NCBI GenBank assembly: GCA_964235945.1
Contig: CAXSDV010000001.1
Location: 68,832 to 132,831, forward strand
Direction of reading: 5' to 3'
Source of the DNA: JASLDZ01 sp964235945
Lineage (GTDB): Bacteria; Pseudomonadota; Alphaproteobacteria; Caulobacterales; Caulobacteraceae
DNA: 64,000 nt
Part shown: in pieces, positions 56,691 to 64,000 of the stretch
Layout of the letters: the number at the start of each line of letters is the position of its first letter
Position numbering within the stretch: the first letter of the stretch is position 1
Translations under genes and position numbers: made by a program
The notes under the pieces: generated by a model
What the model saw: only the letters and a program-made list of their open reading frames with translations
Databases searched by the model: none
Told to the model about the DNA's origin: nothing

Positions 56691-57935
56691 ATGACCGACC
56701 CGCGCGGCGAGCGCCTGTGGCGCCCCTACACCCAGATGAAGACGGCGCCGCCCCCGCTGGAGGCGGTGCGCACCGAAGGGAGCCGCATCCACCTGGCCGA
56801 CGGCCGCGTGCTGGTGGACGGCATCGCCTCCTGGTGGACCGCCTGCCACGGCTACGCCCACCCGCACATCCGCCGGGCGGTCGAGGCCCAGCTCGCGGCC
56901 ATGCCCCACGTCATGTTCGGCGGGCTGACCCACGCGCCGGCGGAGCGGCTGGCGACACGCTTGGCGGACCTGCTGCCCGGCGACCTTTCCCACGTGTTCT
57001 TCAGCGACTCGGGGTCGGTGGCGGTGGAGGTGGCCATGAAGGCCGCGCTGCAGTTCCACGCCCACCACGGTCGGTCCGGGCGCACGCGCTTCGTCGGCTT
57101 CCGCGGCGGCTACCACGGCGACACGCTGGGGACCATGTCGGTCTGCGACCCCGACGAGGGCATGCACGCGCGCTTCGGCGCCGCGCTCCCGCCCCAGCTC
57201 CACGCCGACCTGCCGCGCACCCGCGACGAGGCGCAGGCGCTGGACGCCCTGCTCCAAGACCACCGCGACGAGGTGGCGGCGGTGATCGTGGAGCCGCTGA
57301 TCCAGGGCGCGGGCGGCATGCTGACCCACGCGCCCGACGTGCTGGCCCAGGTGGCCGCCACCGCCCGCCGACACGGCGCCCTGCTGATCGCCGACGAGGT
57401 GTTCACCGGCTTCGGCCGCACGGGCTCCATGTTCGCGTGCGAACAGGCGGAGGTCGTTCCCGACCTGATGTGCCTGTCCAAGGCGCTGACGGGCGGCACT
57501 TCGCCCCTGGCCGCCACCGTGGCCACCCACGAGGTGTTCGAGGCGTTCTGGTCCGACGATCCGTCGCGCGCGCTGATGCACGGGCCGACCTTCATGGCCC
57601 ACCCCCTGGGCTGCGCGGCGGCGAACGCCAGCCTCGACCTGTTCGCCGCCGAGCCTCGGCTGGAGCAGGCGCGCGCGGTGGAGCGACGCTTGGCCGACGC
57701 GCTGGAGCCGGTCCGCGGCCGCCCGGGCGTGGCGGACGTGCGCGTTCTGGGCGCCATGGGCGCCGTCGAGTTCGAGGCCGCGCCGGACCTCGCGGAGCTG
57801 AAGCGCCGGTTGCTGGCGTACGGCGTGTGGGTCCGCCCCTTCGGCCGCACGCTCTACCTCACCCCCGCCCTCAACATCGACGCTGCGGACCTGGAGACCT
57901 TGACGCAAGCGGTGCTGGCGACGGCGGGTCGCTGA
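56691..57935 (+). CDS. bioA: adenosylmethionine-8-amino-7-oxononanoate aminotransferase
   Basis: PLP transaminase converting KAPA to DAPA with S-adenosylmethionine as amino donor. The 414-residue protein shows RLWRPYTQMKTAP, the substrate-recognition segment DGIASWWTACHGYAHP, the LIADEVFTGFGRTG motif and the PLP lysine in LMCLSKALTGGTSPLA. Those features separate BioA from other class-III aminotransferases. ATG at 56691. Divergent from bioF-bioD. Confidence 0.95.
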   Translation: MTDPRGERLWRPYTQMKTAPPPLEAVRTEGSRIHLADGRVLVDGIASWWTACHGYAHPHIRRAVEAQLAAMPHVMFGGLTHAPAERLATRLADLLPGDLSHVFFSDSGSVAVEVAMKAALQFHAHHGRSGRTRFVGFRGGYHGDTLGTMSVCDPDEGMHARFGAALPPQLHADLPRTRDEAQALDALLQDHRDEVAAVIVEPLIQGAGGMLTHAPDVLAQVAATARRHGALLIADEVFTGFGRTGSMFACEQAEVVPDLMCLSKALTGGTSPLAATVATHEVFEAFWSDDPSRALMHGPTFMAHPLGCAAANASLDLFAAEPRLEQARAVERRLADALEPVRGRPGVADVRVLGAMGAVEFEAAPDLAELKRRLLAYGVWVRPFGRTLYLTPALNIDAADLETLTQAVLATAGR

Positions 57936-57958
57936 AGTCGACAGGCCGCGCCCGGCCC

Positions 57959-57997
57959 TCGTCCGAGGCTTGAAGCTAAGCTTTCAGCAACGGACGA
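57959..57997 (+). repeat. inverted repeat downstream of bioA
   Basis: TCGTCCG (57959-57965) and CGGACGA (57991-57997) are exact inverted copies; the loop holds a second small palindrome (AAGCTAAGCTT). No T-run follows, so it is a weak terminator candidate for bioA. Confidence 0.45.
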
Positions 57998-58088
57998 AGC
58001 GGTCGCGCCCGTGCTCCCACTTCGGCTAAGCTCAGCCGTAGTCGCCCCGCGGTTGAGGCGCTCCGCCATCGGCCCGACCACTTCGAAT

Positions 58089-58108
58089 GCTCGATCGACG
58101 CTCGATCG
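58089..58108 (+). repeat. 11-bp-spaced direct repeat before the aldehyde oxidoreductase operon
   Basis: GCTCGATCG occurs at 58089-58097 and again at 58100-58108, one helical turn apart and each holding a CGATCG palindrome. It lies about 80 bases before the operon and could be a regulator-binding site. Confidence 0.5.
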
Positions 58109-58186
58109 GTATGCGATAGAAACACATAACGCCGTCTGCAACTCGCTCCCCTGCTGCTGGTTGGGTGTGCAGATGGAGTGATATGA

Positions 58187-58831
58187 ATGTCGAAGCCGGC
58201 CGCCGTCGACCCCGCTCCCACCCCCGGCCTGAACCGCCGCAACGTGCTGGCGGGCGCCACCACCGTAGCGGCGGTTCCCCTCGCGGGCGGCGTCGCGACC
58301 TTCCCCACGGAGGCCGCGGCAGCGCCGCCCGCCGACCCGCGCGCCTCCCACCTGGTCGAGATCACGGTCAACGGCCGCGACCACCGCTTCGCCGTCGACC
58401 CTCGCGCGACGCTGCTGGACACCCTGCGCGAGCGCGTGGGGCTCACCGGCTCCAAGAAGGGGTGCGACCACGGCCAGTGCGGATCCTGCACCGTGCTGGT
58501 GGGCGGCCGGCGGGTGCTCGCCTGCCTGACCTTGGCCGCGGCCGTGCGCGGGCCGGTGACCACCATCGAGGGGCTGGCCGGGCCGGACGCGCCGCTGCAC
58601 CCCATGCAGCAGGCCTTCATCGACCACGACGCCTTCCAGTGCGGCTACTGCACGCCGGGCCAAATCCTGTCGGCCATAGCCTGCGTGAACGAAGGCCACG
58701 CGCAATCAGACGCGGAGATCCGCGAGTACATGAGCGGCAACCTGTGCCGCTGCGCCGCCTATCCGCACATCGTCGACGCGATCAACCAGGCCAAAGCCGA
58801 GATGCCCGCCCCCGCGGCGCGGAGATCCTGA
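58187..58831 (+). CDS. paoA: periplasmic aldehyde oxidoreductase, 2Fe-2S subunit
   Basis: Iron-sulfur subunit of a PaoABC-type molybdenum enzyme that oxidises aldehydes in the periplasm. The 214-residue protein has a Tat signal (NRRNVLAGATT) and Ala-rich h-region. The plant-type [2Fe-2S] site is GCDHGQCGSCTVL plus the downstream Cys in VLAC, and the second cluster domain is QCGYCTPGQI with NLCRCAAYP. It precedes the FAD and molybdenum subunits. The subfamily call rests on this order and on the [4Fe-4S]-type insert in the next gene. Confidence 0.92.
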   Translation: MSKPAAVDPAPTPGLNRRNVLAGATTVAAVPLAGGVATFPTEAAAAPPADPRASHLVEITVNGRDHRFAVDPRATLLDTLRERVGLTGSKKGCDHGQCGSCTVLVGGRRVLACLTLAAAVRGPVTTIEGLAGPDAPLHPMQQAFIDHDAFQCGYCTPGQILSAIACVNEGHAQSDAEIREYMSGNLCRCAAYPHIVDAINQAKAEMPAPAARRS

Positions 58832-58836
58832 ACGCC

Positions 58837-59856
58837 ATGCGTCCTTTCACCTATTCCCGCGCCGTCGACACGCATGGAGCGGTGCGCGCCGTCGCCCAAC
58901 CCGGCGTACGGGTCGCCCCCACCAGCGCCCCCGTCCAGTTCCTGGCGGGCGGCACCAACATCATCGACTTCATGAAGCTGGGCTCCTGGGAGGCGTCCTC
59001 CCTGGTCGACATCAACGACCTCGAGCAGGAGCACGGCGCCATCACCTTCGGACCCGACGGTCTGCGCCTGGGAGCGCTCGTGCGGATGAGCCGGGCGGCG
59101 GACGATCCGGCGATCAACCGCGACTACCCCGTCATCGCGCAAAGCCTCAAGCTCGCCGCCTCCGCCCAACTGCGCAACATGGCGAGCCTGGCGGGCAACG
59201 TGCTGCAGCGCACCCGATGCACTTACTTCCGCAACACCGATTTCCACCAGTGCAACAAGCGCGTCCCGGGGTCGGGCTGCGCGGCCATCGGCGGCGTCAA
59301 CCGCATCCACGCGGTGCTGGGCGTGAACGAGCGCTGCATCTCCAATTATCCGGGCGATTTCGCCCAGGCGCTGGTGGCGCTGGACGCCCGGGTGGAGACG
59401 GTGGGCTCCGCCGGGCGTCGCACCCTTCGCCTCGAGGACCTGCACACCGGCCCCGAGCGGCCGGAGGTGGAGACGGTGCTCGCCCCCGGCGAGCTGATCA
59501 CCGCCTTCGTCGTCCCCGCCGGCCCGCACACCCGCCGCTCCGCCTACGTCAAGGTGCGCGACCGGGAAAGCTACCAGTACGGCCTGGCCACCGCCGCCGT
59601 CGCCCTGGACCTCGCCCCCGACCGCACGGTCCGCGACGCGCGCATCGCCATGGCGGGGGTGGCCTACAAGCCCTGGCGCGCCCACGCCGCCGAAGCCTCG
59701 CTGCGCGGCCGTCCGCTCACCGAGGCGGCGGCGGACGAAGCCGGTCGCGTCGCCATGCAAGGCGCGGTGGTCCACGGCGCCAACGCCTTCAAGCCCGAAC
59801 TGGGCCGCCGCACGGTGGCCCGCGCCCTCATGCAAACCGCGGCCCTGGAGGCCTGA
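58837..59856 (+). CDS. paoB: aldehyde oxidoreductase, FAD subunit with cluster insert
   Basis: FAD-binding subunit of the xanthine-dehydrogenase-type family. The 339-residue protein has the flavin motif FLAGGTNIIDFMKLG, ASAQLRNMASLAGNVLQ, and a Cys-bearing insert (RTRCTYFRNTDFHQC then VPGSGCAA) like the [4Fe-4S] insert of E. coli PaoB. The C-terminal CO-dehydrogenase-flavoprotein domain follows (KVRDRESYQYGLA). ATG at 58837, five bases after the preceding stop. Confidence 0.92.
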   Translation: MRPFTYSRAVDTHGAVRAVAQPGVRVAPTSAPVQFLAGGTNIIDFMKLGSWEASSLVDINDLEQEHGAITFGPDGLRLGALVRMSRAADDPAINRDYPVIAQSLKLAASAQLRNMASLAGNVLQRTRCTYFRNTDFHQCNKRVPGSGCAAIGGVNRIHAVLGVNERCISNYPGDFAQALVALDARVETVGSAGRRTLRLEDLHTGPERPEVETVLAPGELITAFVVPAGPHTRRSAYVKVRDRESYQYGLATAAVALDLAPDRTVRDARIAMAGVAYKPWRAHAAEASLRGRPLTEAAADEAGRVAMQGAVVHGANAFKPELGRRTVARALMQTAALEA

Positions 59857-59860
59857 TCCC

Positions 59861-62224
59861 ATGGTCCAGACTTCCGAAGCGTCGGGTGCGGTTCCGGTGA
59901 AGATGGGCGACGCCGTGCCCCGGATCGACGGGCGGCTGAAGGTGACGGGCTCGGCGCGCTACGGCTCCGACCCTCAGGTGTCCCAGCCCGCCCACGGCTA
60001 TTTCCGCACCTCCGACATCGCGCGCGGGCGCATCTCCGCCATCGACGAGACGGCCGCCCGCGCCGTGCCGGGCGTGCTCGACATCCTGACCTACAAGGAC
60101 GTCGGCGAGCGCATCAAACCCGGCAAGACCTTCGATCAGAAGGGTTACATGGGCACCTCGATCGCACCCCTGCATGACGAGGAGGTGCGGCACGACGGCC
60201 AGATCGTGGCGCTGGTGGTGGCCGACACCTTCGAAGGCGCGCGCGACGCCGCCCGGCGGCTGACGATCAGCTACGCGGCGCAGACCCCTTCCGCCTCCTT
60301 CGACAGCCCGGGCGTGCGCGTCATCAGCGCGGCGGAGGCGGCCAAGGAAGGCCAGGGCGCCAAGGAGGACCCCAACAAGGGCGGGAGCGAGGAAGGCGAG
60401 GATCCCTCCGTCGGCGACGAGGCGGCCGCTTTCGCGCGGGCGCCGGTCAGGGTCGACCAGCGCTACGCCACGCCCACCCAGCACCACAACCCGATCGAGC
60501 TGTTCACCACCACCGCCCTCTACGAGAACGGCAAGCTGACGGTGTGGGAGTCGAGCCAGAACGTCACCGGCTTCCGGTTCGGCTTGGCCGAACAGCTGAG
60601 CATGAACCCGGACGACGTCCGCATCATCTCGCCCTTCATCGGCGGGGCGTTCGGCAGCCGGGGCGGCCTGACCCAGCGCACCGCCATCGTGGCGCTCGCC
60701 GCCAAGCGCCTGGGGCGTCCCGTGCGGGTGGAGGCCACCCGCGACCAGGGCTACACCATCGCCACCTACCGCGCCGAAACGCGCCACCACGTGCGGCTGG
60801 GCGCGGAGAAGAACGGCCGCCTCGTTTCCCTGCATCACGAGGGATGGGAGGTCTCGTCCCGCCCCGACAACTACAAGGTGGCCGGCACGGACGCCTCCAC
60901 CCGGCTCTACGCCTGTCCGAACGTGTCCTCCCAGGTCAACATCGTCAACGCCGACCGCAACACGCCGGGCTTCATGCGCTCGCCGCCTGAGATTCCCTAC
61001 CTGTTCGCGCTGGAAAGCGCGATGGACGAGCTCAGCTACACGCTGGGCATGGACCCCGTCGAGCTGCGCCGGGTGAACGACACCCAGCACGAGCCCATCA
61101 AGGGGCTGCCGTACACTTCGCGCCAGCTCATGCCGTGCTTCGACGCGGCGTCCAAAGCCTTCGGCTGGTCGAAGCGCGACCCCCGGCCCGGCTCCATGCG
61201 CGAAGGCGACTGGCGGGTCGGCTACGGCTGCGCCTCGACCCTCTACCCCACCCAGATCGCGCCGGCGACGGCGCGGGTGACGCTCTCGCCGGCGGGTGCG
61301 GTGCAGGTGCGGTCGGGGACGCACGAGATCGGCCAGGGCGTCTACACGGTGCTGGCCATCACCGCTTCCGACCTGCTGGGCGTGGCGCTGGACAAGGTCG
61401 ACGTGGAGGTGGGCGACAGCGACCTGCCGCCCGCCCCGGTGGCCGGCGGCTCCAACAGCACGGCCAGCGTCTGCAACGTGGTGGCCAAGGCGTGCGAGGA
61501 CATCCGCGCCCGCATCGCCGCCGCCGCCGCCAAGGACGACCACGGTCCCTTCCACGGCGCCGATCCCAAGTCGCTCAAGCTTCAGGGGGGACGTCTGGTC
61601 GGCCCCGGCGGTCGCGCCGAACCGTTCGACAAGGCGATCGCGCGCGTCTCGAACGGCGCCATCGAAGCCTATGCGGAGAACATCCCCCACGGCGCGCCGC
61701 CCACGGGCGTGCAAATGCTTTACAAGGGCGTGCCCGCCATCGTGGGCGGGGCCAAGCTGAAGGATCGCATCCAGTTCGCCTTCGGCGCCTCCTTCGTGGA
61801 GGTGCGCGTCCACTCCCGCACGGGCGAGGTGCGCGTTCCCCGCATGACGGGGGCCTACGCTTTCGGCCGGGTGATGAACGAGAAGGCGGCCCGCAGCCAA
61901 CTCATGGGCGGCCAGATCTGGGGTTTGTCCGCCGCCCTGCATGAGGCGACCGACATCGACCCGCGCCTGGCCAAGTACACCAACGACGATCTGGCCGAAT
62001 ACCTCATCCCGGTCGCCGCCGACATTCAAAGCCACGAGATCATCATCCTCCCGGAGACCGATCACGAGGTGAACGAGCTTGGCGTGAAGGGCGTCGGGGA
62101 GTTGGGCAACGTCGGCATGAACGCCGCGGTGGCCAACGCGGTTTTCCACGCCACCGGGGTGCGCGTGCGCGAGCTGCCGATCCGGCTGGAACACTTGTTG
62201 GGCGCGCCTACGGCGGCGGTCTGA
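59861..62224 (+). CDS. paoC: aldehyde oxidoreductase, molybdenum-binding subunit
   Basis: Catalytic subunit with molybdenum-cytosine-dinucleotide cofactor. The 787-residue protein shows the family motifs KVTGSARYGSD, the QNVTGFRFGLAEQL and FIGGAFGSRGG cofactor loops, RSPPEIPYLFALES, and the catalytic Glu in ELGVKGVGELGNVGM. It lacks a Tat signal of its own and is probably carried out by PaoA. It is somewhat longer than E. coli PaoC, with an acidic insert (EGQGAKEDPNKGGSEEGEDP) near residue 165. Substrate not determined, probably an aromatic or aliphatic aldehyde. Confidence 0.92.
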   Translation: MVQTSEASGAVPVKMGDAVPRIDGRLKVTGSARYGSDPQVSQPAHGYFRTSDIARGRISAIDETAARAVPGVLDILTYKDVGERIKPGKTFDQKGYMGTSIAPLHDEEVRHDGQIVALVVADTFEGARDAARRLTISYAAQTPSASFDSPGVRVISAAEAAKEGQGAKEDPNKGGSEEGEDPSVGDEAAAFARAPVRVDQRYATPTQHHNPIELFTTTALYENGKLTVWESSQNVTGFRFGLAEQLSMNPDDVRIISPFIGGAFGSRGGLTQRTAIVALAAKRLGRPVRVEATRDQGYTIATYRAETRHHVRLGAEKNGRLVSLHHEGWEVSSRPDNYKVAGTDASTRLYACPNVSSQVNIVNADRNTPGFMRSPPEIPYLFALESAMDELSYTLGMDPVELRRVNDTQHEPIKGLPYTSRQLMPCFDAASKAFGWSKRDPRPGSMREGDWRVGYGCASTLYPTQIAPATARVTLSPAGAVQVRSGTHEIGQGVYTVLAITASDLLGVALDKVDVEVGDSDLPPAPVAGGSNSTASVCNVVAKACEDIRARIAAAAAKDDHGPFHGADPKSLKLQGGRLVGPGGRAEPFDKAIARVSNGAIEAYAENIPHGAPPTGVQMLYKGVPAIVGGAKLKDRIQFAFGASFVEVRVHSRTGEVRVPRMTGAYAFGRVMNEKAARSQLMGGQIWGLSAALHEATDIDPRLAKYTNDDLAEYLIPVAADIQSHEIIILPETDHEVNELGVKGVGELGNVGMNAAVANAVFHATGVRVRELPIRLEHLLGAPTAAV

Positions 62225-62247
62225 CGACCTCGCCTCACGACCGGCCC

Positions 62248-62853
62248 ATGACCGGCCCGTCCGGCGACACCCCCCTCTTCCACGCCCTGGTCCTGGCGGC
62301 CGGGGCCGGCGCGCGCTTCGGCGGAGGCAAGCTTTCGGCATCCTGGCGGGGCGCGCCCCTGGTGGCGGCGGCGATGGCTGCGGCGCGCGCCTCCCCGGCG
62401 GCGGGCGTCACCCTGGTGACGGGGTGCGATCCTTCGCTGGCGCAAGCGGCGCAGGACGCGGGGGCCGGGCCGTTCGACGTGGTCCACGCCGCGGACTGGG
62501 CGCAGGGCCTGTCCGCCTCGCTCCGCGCCGGCTGGATGGCCGCGCCGCGCGAGGCGGTCGGGGTGTTCGTGTTCCTGGGGGATATGCCCCGCGTCCCGCA
62601 CGGGATGGCCGCGCGTCTCGTTCCGGCGTTCCTCGCCGGGGCGCTCGCGGCGGCCCCGACCTGCGCGGGGCGCCGCGGCCACCCGGTGCTGATCGGCCGG
62701 GCGCTGGGGGACGCCGTCGAACGGCTGCGCGGCGACGAGGGCCTGGGCGCGATCCTGAAGACGCTGGGGGACCGGCTCGCCCTCGTTCCGACCCGGCGTG
62801 AGGGCGTGCTGTTCGACGTGGACACCCCCGAAGCGCTAAGAACCGCGGGATGA
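62248..62853 (+). CDS. mocA: molybdenum cofactor cytidylyltransferase-like protein
   Basis: Expected to convert molybdopterin to the cytosine-dinucleotide form needed by the preceding enzyme. The 201-residue NTP_transf_3 protein has the nucleotide loop LVLAAGAGARFGGGKL with Lys, the VFLGDMPRVP metal motif and the CAGRRGHPVLIG substrate segment. Its stop overlaps the next ATG by four bases. The name MocA is inferred from context and family; MobA-like guanylyltransferase is less likely next to PaoABC. Confidence 0.85.
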   Translation: MTGPSGDTPLFHALVLAAGAGARFGGGKLSASWRGAPLVAAAMAAARASPAAGVTLVTGCDPSLAQAAQDAGAGPFDVVHAADWAQGLSASLRAGWMAAPREAVGVFVFLGDMPRVPHGMAARLVPAFLAGALAAAPTCAGRRGHPVLIGRALGDAVERLRGDEGLGAILKTLGDRLALVPTRREGVLFDVDTPEALRTAG

Positions 62854-63863
62854 CGTCGACCCTAGCGGAACAGGACCTCGGGCCCTACGACGCGGACGCG
62901 CCCGCCCCGGACGCTGCCGCCGCCGACTGGCCCGCGCAGGGCTGGGTGGACGACGTGCGGCCCGCCCTGGACCGCGCCCGGCGTCACGGCCGCCCCTGCG
63001 CCCTGGTCACCCTGTGCGCCGTGGAGGGGCCTTCGCCGCGCCCGGTGGGTGCGCAGATGCTGGTGGGCGACGAGGTGGTCGGCCACCTTTCCGGCGGCTG
63101 CATCGAGGCGGACGTCGCGTTGCACGCGCGCGCCTGCATCGCCGACGGCGAGCCGCGTCGCTTGGTCTACGGCCGGGGCGGACCCTGGCAGGACATCCGC
63201 TTGGCCTGCGGCGGCCGGCTGGAACTCCTGGTGGAACGCATCGCCCCCGACGACCCAGCGGTGGGCGAACTGCTGCGCCGGGCGCAGGCGCGCCGGCCCG
63301 GCGTGCTCGTCAGCGACGGAACGGTCCGCACCGTGGTCGACGACCCCGCACCGCGGGCGCCCGAGGGCGGCTACGCCAAGGCCTGCCCGCCCGTTTCCAG
63401 ACTGGTGGTGGTCGGGCGCGACCCTACCGCCCTCGCCATGTGCGCGCTGGCCTTGCAGATCGGCTTCGACGTGGTGCTGATCAGCCCGCAGGGGCCGGTG
63501 GAGCCTCCGCCCCTGGCGGGGCTGGGCTACCTGCGCGCGCGTCCGGGCGTGTCCCTGGCGCAGGCGGGCCTGGACCGCTGGACGGCGGTGGCGGTGGCGA
63601 CCCACGAATCCCAGTGGGACGAGGAGGCGCTGGCCGTCGCCCTCCCCTCGCCCGCGCCCTATGTCGGCGCCTTGGGCGCGCGGTCGCGCCTGGACGCGCA
63701 GCGGGCGCGGCTGGCGCAGGCCGGCGTCCCGCCGGCGGCGCTGGCGCGGCTGCACGCCCCCATCGGTCGGCCGGGCTACGGCAAGGCCCCCTGGTCCGTC
63801 GCCGTGTCCGCCGTGTCCGAGGTGGTGCTGGTCATGTCCCTCGCCGGGGCCGAGCCAGGCTGA
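62850..63863 (+). CDS. XdhC/PaoD-family cofactor maturation protein
   Basis: XdhC-type chaperone that binds sulfurated molybdenum cofactor and inserts it into the oxidoreductase. The 337-residue protein has an XdhC_CoxI N-terminal domain (LCAVEGPSPRPVGAQM, SGGCIEADVALHARAC) and a Rossmann-like C-terminal domain (RLVVVGRDPTALAMCALAL, YVGALGARSRLD). The first ~60 residues are a Pro/Ala-rich lead. ATG overlaps the upstream stop. It probably serves as PaoD here. Confidence 0.9.
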   Translation: MTSTLAEQDLGPYDADAPAPDAAAADWPAQGWVDDVRPALDRARRHGRPCALVTLCAVEGPSPRPVGAQMLVGDEVVGHLSGGCIEADVALHARACIADGEPRRLVYGRGGPWQDIRLACGGRLELLVERIAPDDPAVGELLRRAQARRPGVLVSDGTVRTVVDDPAPRAPEGGYAKACPPVSRLVVVGRDPTALAMCALALQIGFDVVLISPQGPVEPPPLAGLGYLRARPGVSLAQAGLDRWTAVAVATHESQWDEEALAVALPSPAPYVGALGARSRLDAQRARLAQAGVPPAALARLHAPIGRPGYGKAPWSVAVSAVSEVVLVMSLAGAEPG

Positions 63864-63911
63864 ACCGACGGGCGCTCCCCGCGGGTCGCCGGCGTCGGCG
63901 CGGCCGATACC

Positions 63912-63996
63912 TGGTGCGGGCGGTCGGGGTCGAACCGACACTCCTTGCGGAACCGGATTTTGAGTCCGGCGCGTCTACCAATTCCACCACGCCCGC
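63912..63996 (-). tRNA. tRNA-Leu (anticodon CAA)
   Basis: A complete class II tRNA of 85 bases with an encoded CCA. The acceptor arms GCGGGCG and CGCCCGC pair. The D loop holds the AATTGGTAGA element. The anticodon stem CCGGA/TCCGG presents loop CTCAAAA, so the anticodon is CAA (reads UUG). A long variable arm and a T loop (GGTTCGACCCC) follow. It lies just after the XdhC-like gene, on the opposite strand, at the edge of the window. Confidence 0.97.
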
Positions 63997-64000
63997 GCCC

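Noticed and set aside
59828..62341. An 837-codon minus-strand frame opposite paoC
   Set aside because: Antisense shadow; PaoC is a clear family member on the plus strand.

Overview
This 64 kb window is GC-rich, densely packed chromosomal DNA from an alphaproteobacterium, most likely a member of the Caulobacteraceae. The strongest evidence is an adjacent divK-pleD pair. The PleD here has the same length (454 aa) as Caulobacter PleD as I know it, with the same two receiver domains, the RxxD inhibitory site and the GGEEF site, and DivK is nearly Caulobacter-like throughout. An EcfG-type promoter (GGAAC-N16-CGTT) and many ATGA/GTGA start-stop overlaps fit the same group. I cannot fix the genus from sequence alone; a Phenylobacterium-like organism is a guess.

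Layout. 1-10.7 kb is core metabolism and DNA/RNA housekeeping: partial dxs, a DUF3140 gene, plsY, dprA, topA, an EamA transporter, rnr and a NUDIX hydrolase. 10.7-14.5 kb holds rpmG, a signal-peptide gene split by a -1 frameshift, pleD and divK, a HAD-like protein and a small acidic protein behind an EcfG-type promoter. 14.6-21 kb holds parE, an RhlE-type helicase, and queA-tgt (queuosine tRNA modification). 21-26 kb holds a lipoprotein, a cupin, small acidic and SDR proteins, and a GDP-fucose pair (fcl-gmd). 26-30.2 kb is the Anbu operon: circularly permuted ATP-grasp, alpha-E, transglutaminase and the proteasome-like Anbu protease. 30.3-39.2 kb is a compact chromosomal VirB type IV secretion cluster (virB1-2-3-4-6-8-9-10-11) with no recognisable virB5, virB7, virD4 or relaxase in view. 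Upstream of it lie a Tat-dependent ferritin-like lipoprotein and an ECF sigma/anti-sigma pair (39.2-41.7 kb).

42-45.7 kb holds an osmoprotectant-type ABC importer with a fused permease-binding protein, and a DUF445 protein. 45.8-54.7 kb is a full kdpFABC-DE potassium system with a 27-aa membrane peptide in front and an outer-membrane beta-barrel gene between kdpC and kdpD. 54.8-57.9 kb is biotin synthesis: bioF-bioD divergent from bioA. 58.2-63.9 kb is a periplasmic molybdenum aldehyde oxidoreductase of the PaoABC type with its own Mo-cofactor maturation genes (MocA-like, XdhC-like). tRNA-Leu(CAA) closes the window on the minus strand.

The points most worth a second look are the slippery heptamer T TTG GGC joining two frames behind pleD, a Tgt lacking two of the four usual zinc ligands, the reduced VirB machine, the EcfG-type promoters, and a perfect inverted repeat before the osmolyte importer. 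No CRISPR array, insertion sequence or prophage was seen. No stretch longer than about 300 bases lacks a gene.
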